Assembly (NCBI RefSeq): GCF_001297125.1
Contig: NZ_LHPC01000070.1
Coordinates: 1-49,500, forward strand
Direction of reading: 5' to 3'
DNA length: 49,500 bases
Source: Pseudomonas sp. RIT-PI-q
GTDB taxonomy: Bacteria; Pseudomonadota; Gammaproteobacteria; Pseudomonadales; Pseudomonadaceae
Below are positions 25,483 to 33,842 of the stretch, one piece after another. A model generated the notes under the pieces. It did not search any database, was not told where the DNA came from, and saw nothing but the letters and a program-made list of their open reading frames with translations. A program made the translations under genes and the position numbers. How positions within the stretch are numbered: position 1 is the stretch's first letter; the number at the start of each line of letters is the position of its first letter.

Positions 25483-26574
25483 ATGTCTTACAAGCTTGAG
25501 AATGGCGCCACTATCGGTGTGGCCTGCCTGGGGATTACCCACCCACACACGTCGGGCCGCGTCAAAGCCTTCAAGCGCATACCCGGCGTGCAGTTTCTTG
25601 GCGCCTATGACGACAGCCCTCTGCTGGATCCGTTCTGTGATGCGCTGGACTTGCAGGCCCGCAGCAAGGAAGAAATCCTCGCTGACCCGAACGTGCACGT
25701 GGTGCTGGTGCACCCCAAGAGCTACTTGATGGCCGACTGGGCCATCGAAGCGCTGGAGGCCGGCAAGGCTGTGCTCTGCGAAAAACCGGCGGGCCGCGGC
25801 ACCATCGACACCACCCGCATCGTCGACGCGGTCGAGCGTACCGGCGGGTTGTTCCAGGTCGGCTACTGCTGGCGCTACGCGCCATCGGTGGAAAAAATGC
25901 AGCAGGTTCTGCAGAGCGGCGAAATCGGCAAAGTGCTGCAGGTTCGCGCGCACGCTGGCTGTTCACACGACGAAGCCGACACCAACCACATGAAGCAACC
26001 GGGCGACCGTGGCGGTGCCTTTTATGTGATTGGCTGCCACACCATCGACCGTTTGCTGCTGCACTTCGGTATGCCCAAATCGGTCAATGCGCGGATTACC
26101 AAGTTCGCCGGGCAGATGAGCGATTCGGCGCGCGAGGACGCCGTGGGCGCGGTGCTCAATTACGATGATAAGTTGATCACCATCGATTTCATGTCCTGGG
26201 ACCCGATGCCCTGGACCGAGAGTTGGGACATTACCGCCTACGGTACTCACGGTGTGATGCATTCCACGCCGATGCCGGCGTCGTACAAGCTGTACCACGA
26301 TGGCAAGAACGGCCATCAGCAAGGCTGGACGCACTGGAACGAGAACAGCTTTCCGGAGATCTGGGCGGTGCGCAAAACCGTCTATTCCCCGGAAATCGCC
26401 GAGATCGGTAACCCGGTGTATTTCGATCGCGAAGCCGCTGCCTTCGTCCAGTCGTTGCGCACCGGCAGCCCTTCGACGGTGCCGGCCAGCCAGGCGCACA
26501 ACATCAACGTGATCCTCGAAGCGCTGTTCGAGTCCGCTGAGTTGAATGGCCAGGAAGTCATCCTGGCTAATTAG
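25483..26574 (+). CDS. Gfo/Idh/MocA family oxidoreductase (second paralogue)
   Basis: 363 aa; GGAG ahead of the ATG. The EKP motif (CEKPAGRGTIDT) with its catalytic lysine, GYCWRYAPSVEKMQ and the GGAFYVIGCHTIDRLL segment identify the family, but the nucleotide loop is unusual: GITHPHTSGR replaces the normal GxGxxG-type turn. The C-terminal domain has long aromatic-rich loops (SWDPMPWTESWD, GWTHWNENSFPE) suggesting a bulky or ring-shaped substrate. It probably performs a second oxidation or the return reduction in the same route as the IolG-like enzyme upstream. Confidence 0.86.
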   Translation: MSYKLENGATIGVACLGITHPHTSGRVKAFKRIPGVQFLGAYDDSPLLDPFCDALDLQARSKEEILADPNVHVVLVHPKSYLMADWAIEALEAGKAVLCEKPAGRGTIDTTRIVDAVERTGGLFQVGYCWRYAPSVEKMQQVLQSGEIGKVLQVRAHAGCSHDEADTNHMKQPGDRGGAFYVIGCHTIDRLLLHFGMPKSVNARITKFAGQMSDSAREDAVGAVLNYDDKLITIDFMSWDPMPWTESWDITAYGTHGVMHSTPMPASYKLYHDGKNGHQQGWTHWNENSFPEIWAVRKTVYSPEIAEIGNPVYFDREAAAFVQSLRTGSPSTVPASQAHNINVILEALFESAELNGQEVILAN

Positions 26575-26606
26575 CAGTTTGTAATCCCGTAGGCGAAACG
26601 CCCCCG

Positions 26607-26628
26607 CCGGCTCTGTCAACAGAGCCGG
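26607..26628 (+). promoter_or_regulatory. Intercistronic hairpin before the binding-protein gene
   Basis: CCGGCTCTG-tcaa-CAGAGCCGG, 9 perfect pairs with a tetraloop and no T-tail, 52 bases ahead of the receptor ATG. Such hairpins often protect a processed mRNA and raise receptor expression relative to the other operon products. Confidence 0.45.
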
Positions 26629-26679
26629 AAGGGCAGTTGCATCCCCGAGAAATGCCAACAACAAAAAGAAGAGGACACC

Positions 26680-27750
26680 ATGCATACGATCATCAAGGTT
26701 GCCGCGGCAGTCGTGTTGGGCCTGGCCGTCAGTGCCTGCTCGAAGAATGAAACCAGCACCAAGGGCACGATTGGCATTGCCATGCCCTCGAAAACCGAAG
26801 CGCGCTGGGTCTCGGACGGTAGCAATATCGTCGATTCGTTGAAAAAACTCGGTTACGACACCGACTTGCAATACGCCCAGTACGAAGCGCCGACCCAGCT
26901 GTCGCAAATCGAAAACATGATGGTCAAGGGCATCAAGGGCCTGATCGTCGCGCCGATCGATGGCACGACCATGGCCGATGTGCTCAAGCAGGCCAAGGAG
27001 AAAGGCATCAAGGTCATTTCCTATGATCGCCTGATCCGCAACACCAAAGACTTCGACTACTACGTCACCTTCGACAACTACCGCACCGGCGTGCTGCAGG
27101 GCCAGTCCATCGTCGACAAGCTGCAGCTCAAGCAGGGCAAAGGCCCGTTCAACCTGGAGATTTTCGCCGGCTCCACGGACGACAACAACGCCCATGTGGT
27201 GTACGCGGGCGTGATGTCGCAGCTCAAGCCTTTCATCGACAGTGGCAAGCTGGTGATTCGCAGCGGCCAGCAAGACCTGGACAAAGTCGCCACGCCGAAC
27301 TGGGACGGTGCCCAGGCCCAGGCGCGCATGGATAACCTGCTCAGCGCTTTCTACGGCACCGCCCACCTGGACGCGGTACTGGCCATGAATGATCAGATCG
27401 CCAATGGCGTGGTGTCTTCGTTGCGGGGTGTGGGCTATGGCACGGGCAAGCAAGCGATGCCGATCGTGACCGGCCAGGATGCCGAGATTTCCAGCATCAA
27501 GTCGATCATTCGCGGCGACCAGTCCTCGACCATCTTCAAGGACACCCGCGCCCTCGCCGAAGCCGCCGCGCAGATGATGGACGCGACCTTGAGTGGCAAG
27601 ACCGTCGTGGTCAACGACTCCACGTCCTACGACAACGGCTCGATGATCGTGCCGACCCAGTTGCTGACCCCGCAATTGGTCGATGGCAACAACTGGCAGA
27701 AAGTCCTCGTCGATGACACCAAGTTCTATACGCCTGAGCAGTTGCGCTAA
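26680..27750 (+). CDS. ChvE-like multiple-sugar ABC transporter receptor, predicted lipoprotein
   Basis: 356 aa. The N-terminus ends in the lipobox VSAC with Cys20, so the protein should be lipid-anchored rather than freely soluble like Agrobacterium ChvE. The mature part has the family blocks IGIAMPSKTEARWVSDG, GIKGLIVAPIDGTTMADVL, VISYDRLIRNTKDFDYYVTF and ETLAGSTDDNNA-like (here EIFAGSTDDNNA). ChvE receptors bind several monosaccharides in pyranose form. It is followed by its ATPase and permease genes in the same operon, forming a complete importer. Confidence 0.92.
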   Translation: MHTIIKVAAAVVLGLAVSACSKNETSTKGTIGIAMPSKTEARWVSDGSNIVDSLKKLGYDTDLQYAQYEAPTQLSQIENMMVKGIKGLIVAPIDGTTMADVLKQAKEKGIKVISYDRLIRNTKDFDYYVTFDNYRTGVLQGQSIVDKLQLKQGKGPFNLEIFAGSTDDNNAHVVYAGVMSQLKPFIDSGKLVIRSGQQDLDKVATPNWDGAQAQARMDNLLSAFYGTAHLDAVLAMNDQIANGVVSSLRGVGYGTGKQAMPIVTGQDAEISSIKSIIRGDQSSTIFKDTRALAEAAAQMMDATLSGKTVVVNDSTSYDNGSMIVPTQLLTPQLVDGNNWQKVLVDDTKFYTPEQLR

Positions 27751-27789
27751 GGCAGTTCGCGATCGGTGCGTGCTGGCAGGAGAGAGAAA

Positions 27790-29325
27790 ATGACAAAAAC
27801 GATTCTCGACATGCGTGATATCCAGAAATGCTTCGGCCCGGTGAAGGCACTCAGCCGGGTCAACCTCAAGGTCGGCGATGGCGAAATCCATGCGATCTGC
27901 GGTGAAAATGGCGCTGGCAAATCGACCCTGATGAAGATCCTCAGCGGCGTCTATCCGCATGGCAGCTTCACCGGTGAAATCGTCTTCGATGGCGCGCCGC
28001 GAACGTTCCAGGGGTTGCGCGACAGTGAGGCGCTGGGCATCTGCATCATTCACCAGGAATTGGCGTTGGTGCCGATGCTGTCGATCACCGAGAACCTGTT
28101 CCTCGGTAACGAGATTGCGCGTCATGGCGTGATCGACTGGGATCAAGCGCACCTGCGGGCCCGCGAGTTACTCGCGCGGGTCGGCCTCGATGCCCGGCCG
28201 CAGACCCTGGTGGGCAACCTCGGCATCGGCCAGCAGCAGATGGTGGAAATCGCCAAGGCGCTAGCCAAGGACGTACGCCTGCTGATTCTTGATGAGCCGA
28301 CCGCGAGCCTCAACGAAAAAGACAGCGACACCTTGCTCAAGCTGATGCTCGAGCTCAAGGGGCGTGGCATCACCTCGATCATCATCTCGCACAAGCTCAA
28401 TGAGATTGGGCGGGTAGCCGACGAGATCACCGTGATCCGCGATGGCAGTACCGTCGACGTCATCGACTGCCGCGCCGAGCCTATCGATGAAGGCCGGGTG
28501 ATTCGCTCGATGGTCGGCCGCGAACTCTCGGACCGTTATCCGAAGCGCGTGCCCGCCATTGGCGAAAAGCTGTTCGAGGTTGAAGGCTGGTCGGTCGGCG
28601 ACCCGGAGCACTCTGGACGTGACCGCATTCGCAACATCAATTTTCACGTGCGTCGGGGCGAAGTGGTGGGCATTGCCGGGTTGATGGGCGCAGGCCGTAC
28701 CGAATTCGCCATGAGTGTATTTGGCCGCTCCTATGGCTTGAACATCCGTGGCAAGGCGCGTCTGGAAGGGCGTGACGTCGACCTTGGCACCGTGCGCAAG
28801 GCCATCGATCACGGTTTGGCCTACGCCACCGAAGACCGCAAGGGCGCCGGCCTGGTACTGGGTGAAAGCATCACCCGCAACACCAGCATGGCCAACCTCG
28901 CTGCCGTGTCCAAGCGCTGGGTGATGAACGAGCTGGCGGAGACGGCGGTGGCGGTCGATTTCCAGACGCGCCTGCGCATTCGCAGCCCGGACGTCTTGCA
29001 GACGGTGGACAAGCTCTCCGGGGGTAACCAGCAGAAGGTCGTGCTGGGTAAGTGGCTGTTTTCCGATCCCAAGGTCTTGATTCTGGACGAGCCCACTCGC
29101 GGCATCGATGTCGGGGCCAAGTACGAGATTTACGCGGTGGTCAATCAGGTGGTCAGCGAGGGCAGGGGAGTGGTGATGATTTCCTCGGAAATGCCCGAGT
29201 TGCTGGGGACCTGTGACCGCATTTATGTGATGAACGAAGGGCGCTTTGTCGGCGAGTTTCCGATCGCAGAGGCATCGCAGGAAAAAATCATGCACGCAAT
29301 CATGAAAAATGAGGTGATCCAGTGA
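27790..29325 (+). CDS. gguA: Sugar ABC transporter ATP-binding protein (GguA/MmsA type)
   Basis: 511 aa double ATPase; start at 27790 after AGGAGAGAG. First half: Walker A GENGAGKST (38-46), signature region LGIGQQQMVEIAKAL and Walker B LLILDEPTASL. Second half: degenerate Walker A GLMGAGRTEF, signature LSGGNQQKVVLGKWL and Walker B VLILDEPTRGIDVG. This asymmetry is normal for carbohydrate-uptake CUT2 ATPases. The gene ends in a GTGA overlap with the permease gene, so translation is coupled. Confidence 0.95.
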   Translation: MTKTILDMRDIQKCFGPVKALSRVNLKVGDGEIHAICGENGAGKSTLMKILSGVYPHGSFTGEIVFDGAPRTFQGLRDSEALGICIIHQELALVPMLSITENLFLGNEIARHGVIDWDQAHLRARELLARVGLDARPQTLVGNLGIGQQQMVEIAKALAKDVRLLILDEPTASLNEKDSDTLLKLMLELKGRGITSIIISHKLNEIGRVADEITVIRDGSTVDVIDCRAEPIDEGRVIRSMVGRELSDRYPKRVPAIGEKLFEVEGWSVGDPEHSGRDRIRNINFHVRRGEVVGIAGLMGAGRTEFAMSVFGRSYGLNIRGKARLEGRDVDLGTVRKAIDHGLAYATEDRKGAGLVLGESITRNTSMANLAAVSKRWVMNELAETAVAVDFQTRLRIRSPDVLQTVDKLSGGNQQKVVLGKWLFSDPKVLILDEPTRGIDVGAKYEIYAVVNQVVSEGRGVVMISSEMPELLGTCDRIYVMNEGRFVGEFPIAEASQEKIMHAIMKNEVIQ

Positions 29326-30512
29326 GCGAAGTCAGCGTACCTCTCACATCCAAACCAACGGCGCTCACGTCATTCAAGCGCGGCGCGCGCGAATACGGTC
29401 TGCTGGCATCGTTGATCGTCATCATGGTGTTCTTCCAGGTGGCCACCGGCGGGGCGCTGATGCAGCCGCTCAACCTGACCAACCTGTTGTTGCAGAACAG
29501 CTATATCGTGGTCATGGCGCTGGGCATGCTGATGGTGATCGTCTGTGGCCACATCGACCTCTCGGTCGGTTCGGTGGTGGGCGTGATCGGCGCGCTGGCC
29601 GCGGTGCTGATGGTCCAGTATCGATTGGACTTCTTCAGCGTAACGATCATTTGCCTGGCGGCGGGTGCGCTGATTGGCGCGGCGCAGGGTTACTGGGTGG
29701 CGGTGTGGGGCATGCCGTCATTCATTGTCACCCTGGCCGGCATGTTGATCTTTCGCGGTGCGACCATCGCGATCTCCCAAGGGCAGTCGATCGGGCCGTT
29801 TCCGCCAGCTTTTTCGGCGATCAGTTCAGGCTTTATCCCGGACGTCTTTGCCGGTGAAAACCTGCGCATTACCTCGTTGCTCTTGGGGATTGCCGTTGCA
29901 GTGGCGTTCTGGGTGGTCGAATATCGCAGTCGCAAACGCACCCTCAAGAGCGGCGGCAATGTCGCCCCGATGACCCTGTTCGCGTTGAAAAATGGCCTGG
30001 TCGCAGCGCTCATCGTGTACTTCTGCTACCTGCTTTCGACCTACCGCGGCATCCCTACGGTGCTGGTCATCATGAGTGTGTTGATCGGCGTGTACACCTT
30101 CGTCATGACCCGCACCGTCATCGGTCGCTGGATCTATGCGGTGGGTGGCAATCTCAAGGCCGCCAAGCTGTCGGGGATCAACACCTCGCGGGTGACCTTC
30201 TTCGCCTTCGTCAACATGGGCGTGCTGGCGGCGGTGGCCGGGCTGATTTTCGTTGCCCGCCTCAACAGCGCGACACCGCGCGGCGGCACCGGGTTCGAGC
30301 TGGATGTGATCGCCGCGGTGTTCATCGGTGGCGCCTCCGCGTCCGGTGGGGTTGGCAAGGTCGTCGGTGTGGTGATCGGCGCTTTCATCATGGGTGTGCT
30401 CAACAATGGCATGTCGATCATGGGTATTGGCATCGATTACCAGCAGATGATCAAAGGCGCTGTGTTGCTGGCGGCGGTATTCGTAGACGTGTATCAGAAG
30501 AGCAAGGGTTGA
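29322..30512 (+). CDS. gguB: Sugar ABC transporter permease (GguB type)
   Basis: 396 aa integral membrane protein starting with GTG inside the ATPase stop (GTGA). About 10-12 hydrophobic segments; family blocks are VMALGMLMVIVCGHIDLSVG, GMPSFIVTLAGMLIFRGATI, NLKAAKLSGINTSRVTF and GFELDVIAAVFIGGASASGG. It is of the long-chain GguB/XylH branch of CUT2 permeases. It forms the membrane channel of the importer with the adjacent ATPase and lipoprotein receptor and could also serve the orphan receptor at 11716-12639. Confidence 0.95.
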   Translation: MSEVSVPLTSKPTALTSFKRGAREYGLLASLIVIMVFFQVATGGALMQPLNLTNLLLQNSYIVVMALGMLMVIVCGHIDLSVGSVVGVIGALAAVLMVQYRLDFFSVTIICLAAGALIGAAQGYWVAVWGMPSFIVTLAGMLIFRGATIAISQGQSIGPFPPAFSAISSGFIPDVFAGENLRITSLLLGIAVAVAFWVVEYRSRKRTLKSGGNVAPMTLFALKNGLVAALIVYFCYLLSTYRGIPTVLVIMSVLIGVYTFVMTRTVIGRWIYAVGGNLKAAKLSGINTSRVTFFAFVNMGVLAAVAGLIFVARLNSATPRGGTGFELDVIAAVFIGGASASGGVGKVVGVVIGAFIMGVLNNGMSIMGIGIDYQQMIKGAVLLAAVFVDVYQKSKG

Positions 30513-30548
30513 TATGGCAGGCATGACTGGCACCGCAAGGAGACAGCG

Positions 30549-30851
30549 ATGATCAAGCACATCGTGATGTGGAACCTGGAGGGCGAAACGCCTGAACAGC
30601 ACAGGCAAGCTTGCCTGTTCCTCAAGGAACGTTTTGAAGGGCTCGCCGGACTGATACCTGGACTTCTGAAGATTGAGGTCGGCGTGGATTTGAGTCGGAT
30701 CGACTATGCCTGCGACGTGGTGCTCTACAGCGAGTTTGATTCGCAGGAAGCGCTCGATGCCTACGCCTCCCACCCTGAACATCTGCGGGTGAGGGGCGAG
30801 CTGGGCAATTCACGCATCGCGCGCTATCAGGTCGACTACGTGTGCTCGTAA
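30549..30851 (+). CDS. Dabb (stress-responsive A/B barrel) domain protein
   Basis: 100 aa. MIKHIVMWNL at the start, IPGLLKIEVGVDL in the middle and SQEALDAYASHPEHLRVRGE are the defining Dabb pattern: a dimeric alpha+beta barrel. Plant relatives include olivetolic acid cyclase; bacterial ones are mostly unassigned. It is the last gene of the plus-strand island, 36 bases behind the permease with a clear GGAGACAG site, so it is probably part of the pathway. A role in cyclising, enolising or aromatising an oxidised intermediate is conceivable but unproven. Confidence 0.86.
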   Translation: MIKHIVMWNLEGETPEQHRQACLFLKERFEGLAGLIPGLLKIEVGVDLSRIDYACDVVLYSEFDSQEALDAYASHPEHLRVRGELGNSRIARYQVDYVCS

Positions 30852-30894
30852 ACCCGGCGCCGCACTAGTCGTCGGCGACCAGCCCCTCCGATAG

Positions 30895-30948
30895 CTGCCT
30901 GTCACCCAGGGCGGCTACCGACCCAAACCGGTCAGTCGTGACAGGCAG
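30895..30948. repeat. Palindromic intergenic element (11-bp arms)
   Basis: CTGCCTGTCAC (30895-30905) pairs perfectly with GTGACAGGCAG (30938-30948), with an inner ACCG/CGGT pairing. It is one of several related degenerate copies in the window. It could stop transcription at the end of the island. The rest of 30852-31100 shows no gene. Confidence 0.6.
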
Positions 30949-31100
30949 AAAACGCCCCAGGCTGTGAAAAAAACACGGGCACAGTCTTGAATACTGCGTT
31001 GCTACGTAAAATCTGTCGGCGCTCGGTTGATCAGATCAGCAGGCCAAAGAATTGCGTAGAAACGCGATTTTCGTCCCGATCCTGACAGTCAAACCTGCTC

Positions 31101-31505
31101 TTAGGCCCCATTGTGTGTCCGGGGCCGAGCGGCCAATGGCGAGCGAGGCGTCAAGATGGCCAACGCGACCGCCACGATGAAGAGCGCCGGCACGTCACCT
31201 GCCAAGTGCCCCATTTGCCCCGGCTGGGTGGCCGTCTGGACGGCCATGATTCCTCCGTGTACGGCGCTAGACCACACGGTGAACCAGATCAGGCTCAGAT
31301 TAGCTAATGGATCACGTGCGGCCAGGATCAAGAACACGCCAAGTGTGGCGTAGATACCAACGATCATCATCGGGTAGTCCGAGTGACCGACGTGCCAGGC
31401 CCAGCCGGACGGCCAGAACAACATAAGCGGGTAGAGAGCAAGGCATGCGAGGCCAGCCAAAACTAGAACGACGCGCAAATATCTGAGGCGATCGACTACG
31501 GTCAT
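31101..31505 (-). CDS. Small four-helix membrane protein (DUF6632-like)
   Basis: 134 aa; start at 31505 preceded by GAGGAG. Four hydrophobic segments (VVLVLAGLACLALYPLMLFW, MMIVGIYATLGVFLILAA, LIWFTVWSSAVHGGIMAV, VPALFIVAVALAIL), with a conserved-looking HVGHSDYPMM loop and HGGIMA His. The pattern matches the uncharacterised DUF6632 family as I remember it. Monocistronic; no functional clue from its neighbours. Confidence 0.72.
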   Translation of the reverse strand: MTVVDRLRYLRVVLVLAGLACLALYPLMLFWPSGWAWHVGHSDYPMMIVGIYATLGVFLILAARDPLANLSLIWFTVWSSAVHGGIMAVQTATQPGQMGHLAGDVPALFIVAVALAILTPRSPLAARPRTHNGA

Positions 31506-31781
31506 GGCGGACTCCTCTTTGGGCCTGACTCTAAATTGACCCCAAGTGGGGTGACAACGCCCCAATCTGCTCAATCAGTTCCGGCAATAGACCAAGCATA
31601 GCTACTCATTTGCTTTCGCTCCGTCCACAGGCTGCTTTTGGCCGTCAGCTGCAAGCTATGAAGGGCTCCTTCGGGTTTGCAGTGCTTCACGACCGCCAAA
31701 AGCTGACAAGCTGTAGCTCTATATCTCGCGCAGATCTAGAATTTGTCGGCCTTCCTCGCCGCCGATCCTGGTATGGGTTCC

Positions 31782-32597
31782 ATGACTGAGCACGCAAGTT
31801 ACCATCACGTTAGCGAAGTGCCTGGCCTGGTGCTGGGCTCGGCGCGCCTGACGGATTCCGGTTTCGATCGCCATTATCACCTCGACTTCCACGTTGGCTT
31901 TGTTACCGAAGGCATCCAGCGTCACCGATCCAAAGGCGAGTCGTTTCTGTTAGGACCGGGCGATATTGCCCTGATGCCGCCGGGCGAAATCCACGATGGC
32001 GTGGCCGAGGGCGGTGGCGCCTACACGCTCAAGACATTCCGTCTGTCCCAGGCTCTGGTCGCGAGCCTCACTGAGGAAATCAGCGGTCGGCCCAAGGGCC
32101 TGGAGCTGGCTGGCATGTTGCTCGAAAACACCGGGCTTGTCGGCAATCTGCGCGGCTTGCACGAGGTCATGCAACAGGCCATTGGACCTGGCGGTCTTGC
32201 GGTGCAGACGCAATGGCTCACCCTCGTTGAATGTCTGTTGCGTCAGTCTCGGGTGATCAAGCCCGAGGCGATTTCAGGAGCACTCTCGCCCCTGCAATGG
32301 TCACGCGTCAGGGACTATTGTTTCAGTCACATCGATCAGCGAATTACCCTCGATGACCTCGCGGGACTGTGTGCGCTGGGCCAGTTTTCGTTCCTCAAAC
32401 AGTTCAAACGGACCATCGGGATGACGCCGCATGCATGGCTGCTGCGACTGCGTCTTGAACAGGCCTGTGGCCTGCTGTCGCGCAGCGAAACGCCGATCAT
32501 CGAGGTTGCCCACGCGGTCGGGTTTTACGATCAAAGCCATTTCAATCGTGCTTTTCGACACGCCTTCGGCGTTGCGCCGTCACGTTACAGGAATTGA
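31782..32597 (+). CDS. AraC family transcriptional regulator
   Basis: 271 aa from the ATG at 31782; a TTG at 31743 and an ATG at 31773 are alternatives and no strong ribosome site decides. N-terminal cupin-like sensing domain (HYHLDFHVGFVTEGIQRHRS, GDIALMPPGEIHDG) and C-terminal double HTH (ITLDDLAGLCALGQFSFLKQ, ...VAHAVGFYDQSHFNRAFRHA). It lies 112 bases ahead of a threonine aldolase gene in the same orientation; it may regulate an amino-acid-related function, but LysE-type exporters often paired with this family are not present here. Confidence 0.9.
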   Translation: MTEHASYHHVSEVPGLVLGSARLTDSGFDRHYHLDFHVGFVTEGIQRHRSKGESFLLGPGDIALMPPGEIHDGVAEGGGAYTLKTFRLSQALVASLTEEISGRPKGLELAGMLLENTGLVGNLRGLHEVMQQAIGPGGLAVQTQWLTLVECLLRQSRVIKPEAISGALSPLQWSRVRDYCFSHIDQRITLDDLAGLCALGQFSFLKQFKRTIGMTPHAWLLRLRLEQACGLLSRSETPIIEVAHAVGFYDQSHFNRAFRHAFGVAPSRYRN

Positions 32598-32709
32598 GTT
32601 TCGGCATTTCGGCGGCCGTCAATTTTTTACAAGCCTGAGCACCGTCCCTCTCCCTAGGATGCGCAACACCGGGCGAATCATCTTCGCCCGGGCAGCCGAG
32701 GACACGAAG

Positions 32710-33780
32710 ATGAACGGTGAATCAAACAGACCGCCCGCACTGGGTTTTGCAAGCGACAACATCGCGGGGGCTTCGCCAGAGGTGGCGCAAGCCATGGTGA
32801 GACACAGCACCGGCCAGGCAAGTCCGTACGGCACGGACGAATTGTCCCTGCGGGTAAAACTCAAGCTCAGCGAAATATTCGAGCGCGACGTTGACGTCTT
32901 TCTCGTCCCCACAGGCACCGCCGCCAACAGCCTGTGCCTGAGTGTGATGACGCCGTCTTGGGGCAACATCTATTGCCATCCGGCCAGCCATATCAACAAC
33001 GATGAGTGCGGCGCACCCGAGTTCTTTTCCAACGGCGCAAAGCTGATGACCATCGAAGGCCCATCGGCCAAGCTGGATATTGCCCGCCTGCGCGAACGGA
33101 CACGTGAAAAGGTGGGCGACGTGCACACGACCCAACCTGCGTGCGTCAGCATTACCCAGGCCACTGAAGTCGGTAGCCTCTACAACCTGGACGAAATCGC
33201 CGCCATCGGTGAGGTGTGCAAAGCCAGCGCCCTGGGGTTTCACATGGACGGCTCCCGATTCGCCAACGCGTTGGTTTCCCTGGAGTGCTCCCCAGCGCAG
33301 ATGACGTGGAAAGCCGGGGTGGATGCGTTGTCCTTTGGGGCTACCAAGAATGGTGCGCTGGCCGCCGAAGCGATCGTCCTGTTCAATCCCACGCTTGCCA
33401 CCGAGATGAGCTATCGCCGCAAGCGCTCCGGCCACCTCCTGTCCAAGATGCGTTTTCTTTCGGCGCAGATCGATGCGTACCTGACCGACGACCTGTGGCT
33501 GCGTAACGCACGCCAGGCCAACGGTGCCGCCCGGCGCCTGGCGCGTGGGCTTGCCGGTCTGAGAGGCGTCGAAGTATTGGGCGACACCGAGGCCAACATC
33601 CTGTTCTGCAAGCTCGATTCGGCAATCATCGAAGCCCTGCTCAAGGCCGGTTTCGGGTTCTACCATGATCGCTGGGGGCCGAACATCGTTCGCTTTGTGA
33701 CCTCGTTCGCAACCACCGCCGAGGATGTCGATCATCTGTTGAATCAGGTCAGGCGAGTGGTCGATACGCGGCGCGGATAA
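32710..33780 (+). CDS. ltaE: Low-specificity L-threonine aldolase
   Basis: 356 aa PLP enzyme; ATG at 32710 follows GAGG. The start GFASDNIAGASPEVAQAMV with ASPYGTDELS, the VPTGTAANSLCL loop, FHMDGSRFANAL with the cofactor Asp, and Lys213 in SFGATKNGA (internal aldimine) are all present. It cleaves L-threonine and allo-threonine to glycine and acetaldehyde, also other beta-hydroxy-alpha-amino acids. The long open frame upstream overlaps the AraC gene and is not used. It is convergent with the OafA-type gene. Confidence 0.92.
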   Translation: MNGESNRPPALGFASDNIAGASPEVAQAMVRHSTGQASPYGTDELSLRVKLKLSEIFERDVDVFLVPTGTAANSLCLSVMTPSWGNIYCHPASHINNDECGAPEFFSNGAKLMTIEGPSAKLDIARLRERTREKVGDVHTTQPACVSITQATEVGSLYNLDEIAAIGEVCKASALGFHMDGSRFANALVSLECSPAQMTWKAGVDALSFGATKNGALAAEAIVLFNPTLATEMSYRRKRSGHLLSKMRFLSAQIDAYLTDDLWLRNARQANGAARRLARGLAGLRGVEVLGDTEANILFCKLDSAIIEALLKAGFGFYHDRWGPNIVRFVTSFATTAEDVDHLLNQVRRVVDTRRG

Positions 33781-33838
33781 CCGTCGTGACGGACAATGGC
33801 CGGGGGCTCAATGCGCGCCGGCCTTGGGTCAGGCGCGC
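33781..33838. terminator. Hairpins between convergent genes
   Basis: CCGTC-gt-GACGG (33781-33792) and GCGCGCC-N12-GGCGCGC (33813-33838) lie in the 62-bp gap between the convergent threonine aldolase and acyltransferase genes. No T-run follows on either strand, so a bidirectional termination role is only suggested by position. Confidence 0.35.
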
Positions 33839-33842
33839 GCCC

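Noticed and set aside
24424..25953. Minus-strand open frame of 509 codons
   Set aside because: Antisense shadow of the two Gfo/Idh/MocA genes; no recognisable domain.
25963..28152. Minus-strand open frame of 729 codons across three genes
   Set aside because: It covers convincing plus-strand genes, is His/Asp/Arg-rich nonsense and has no ribosome site.
19535..30851. C-glycoside deglycosidase cluster
   Set aside because: The TIM-barrel plus Gfo/Idh/MocA pairing fits, but the small beta subunit expected beside the alpha subunit is not seen. Kept only as an alternative to the cyclitol reading.
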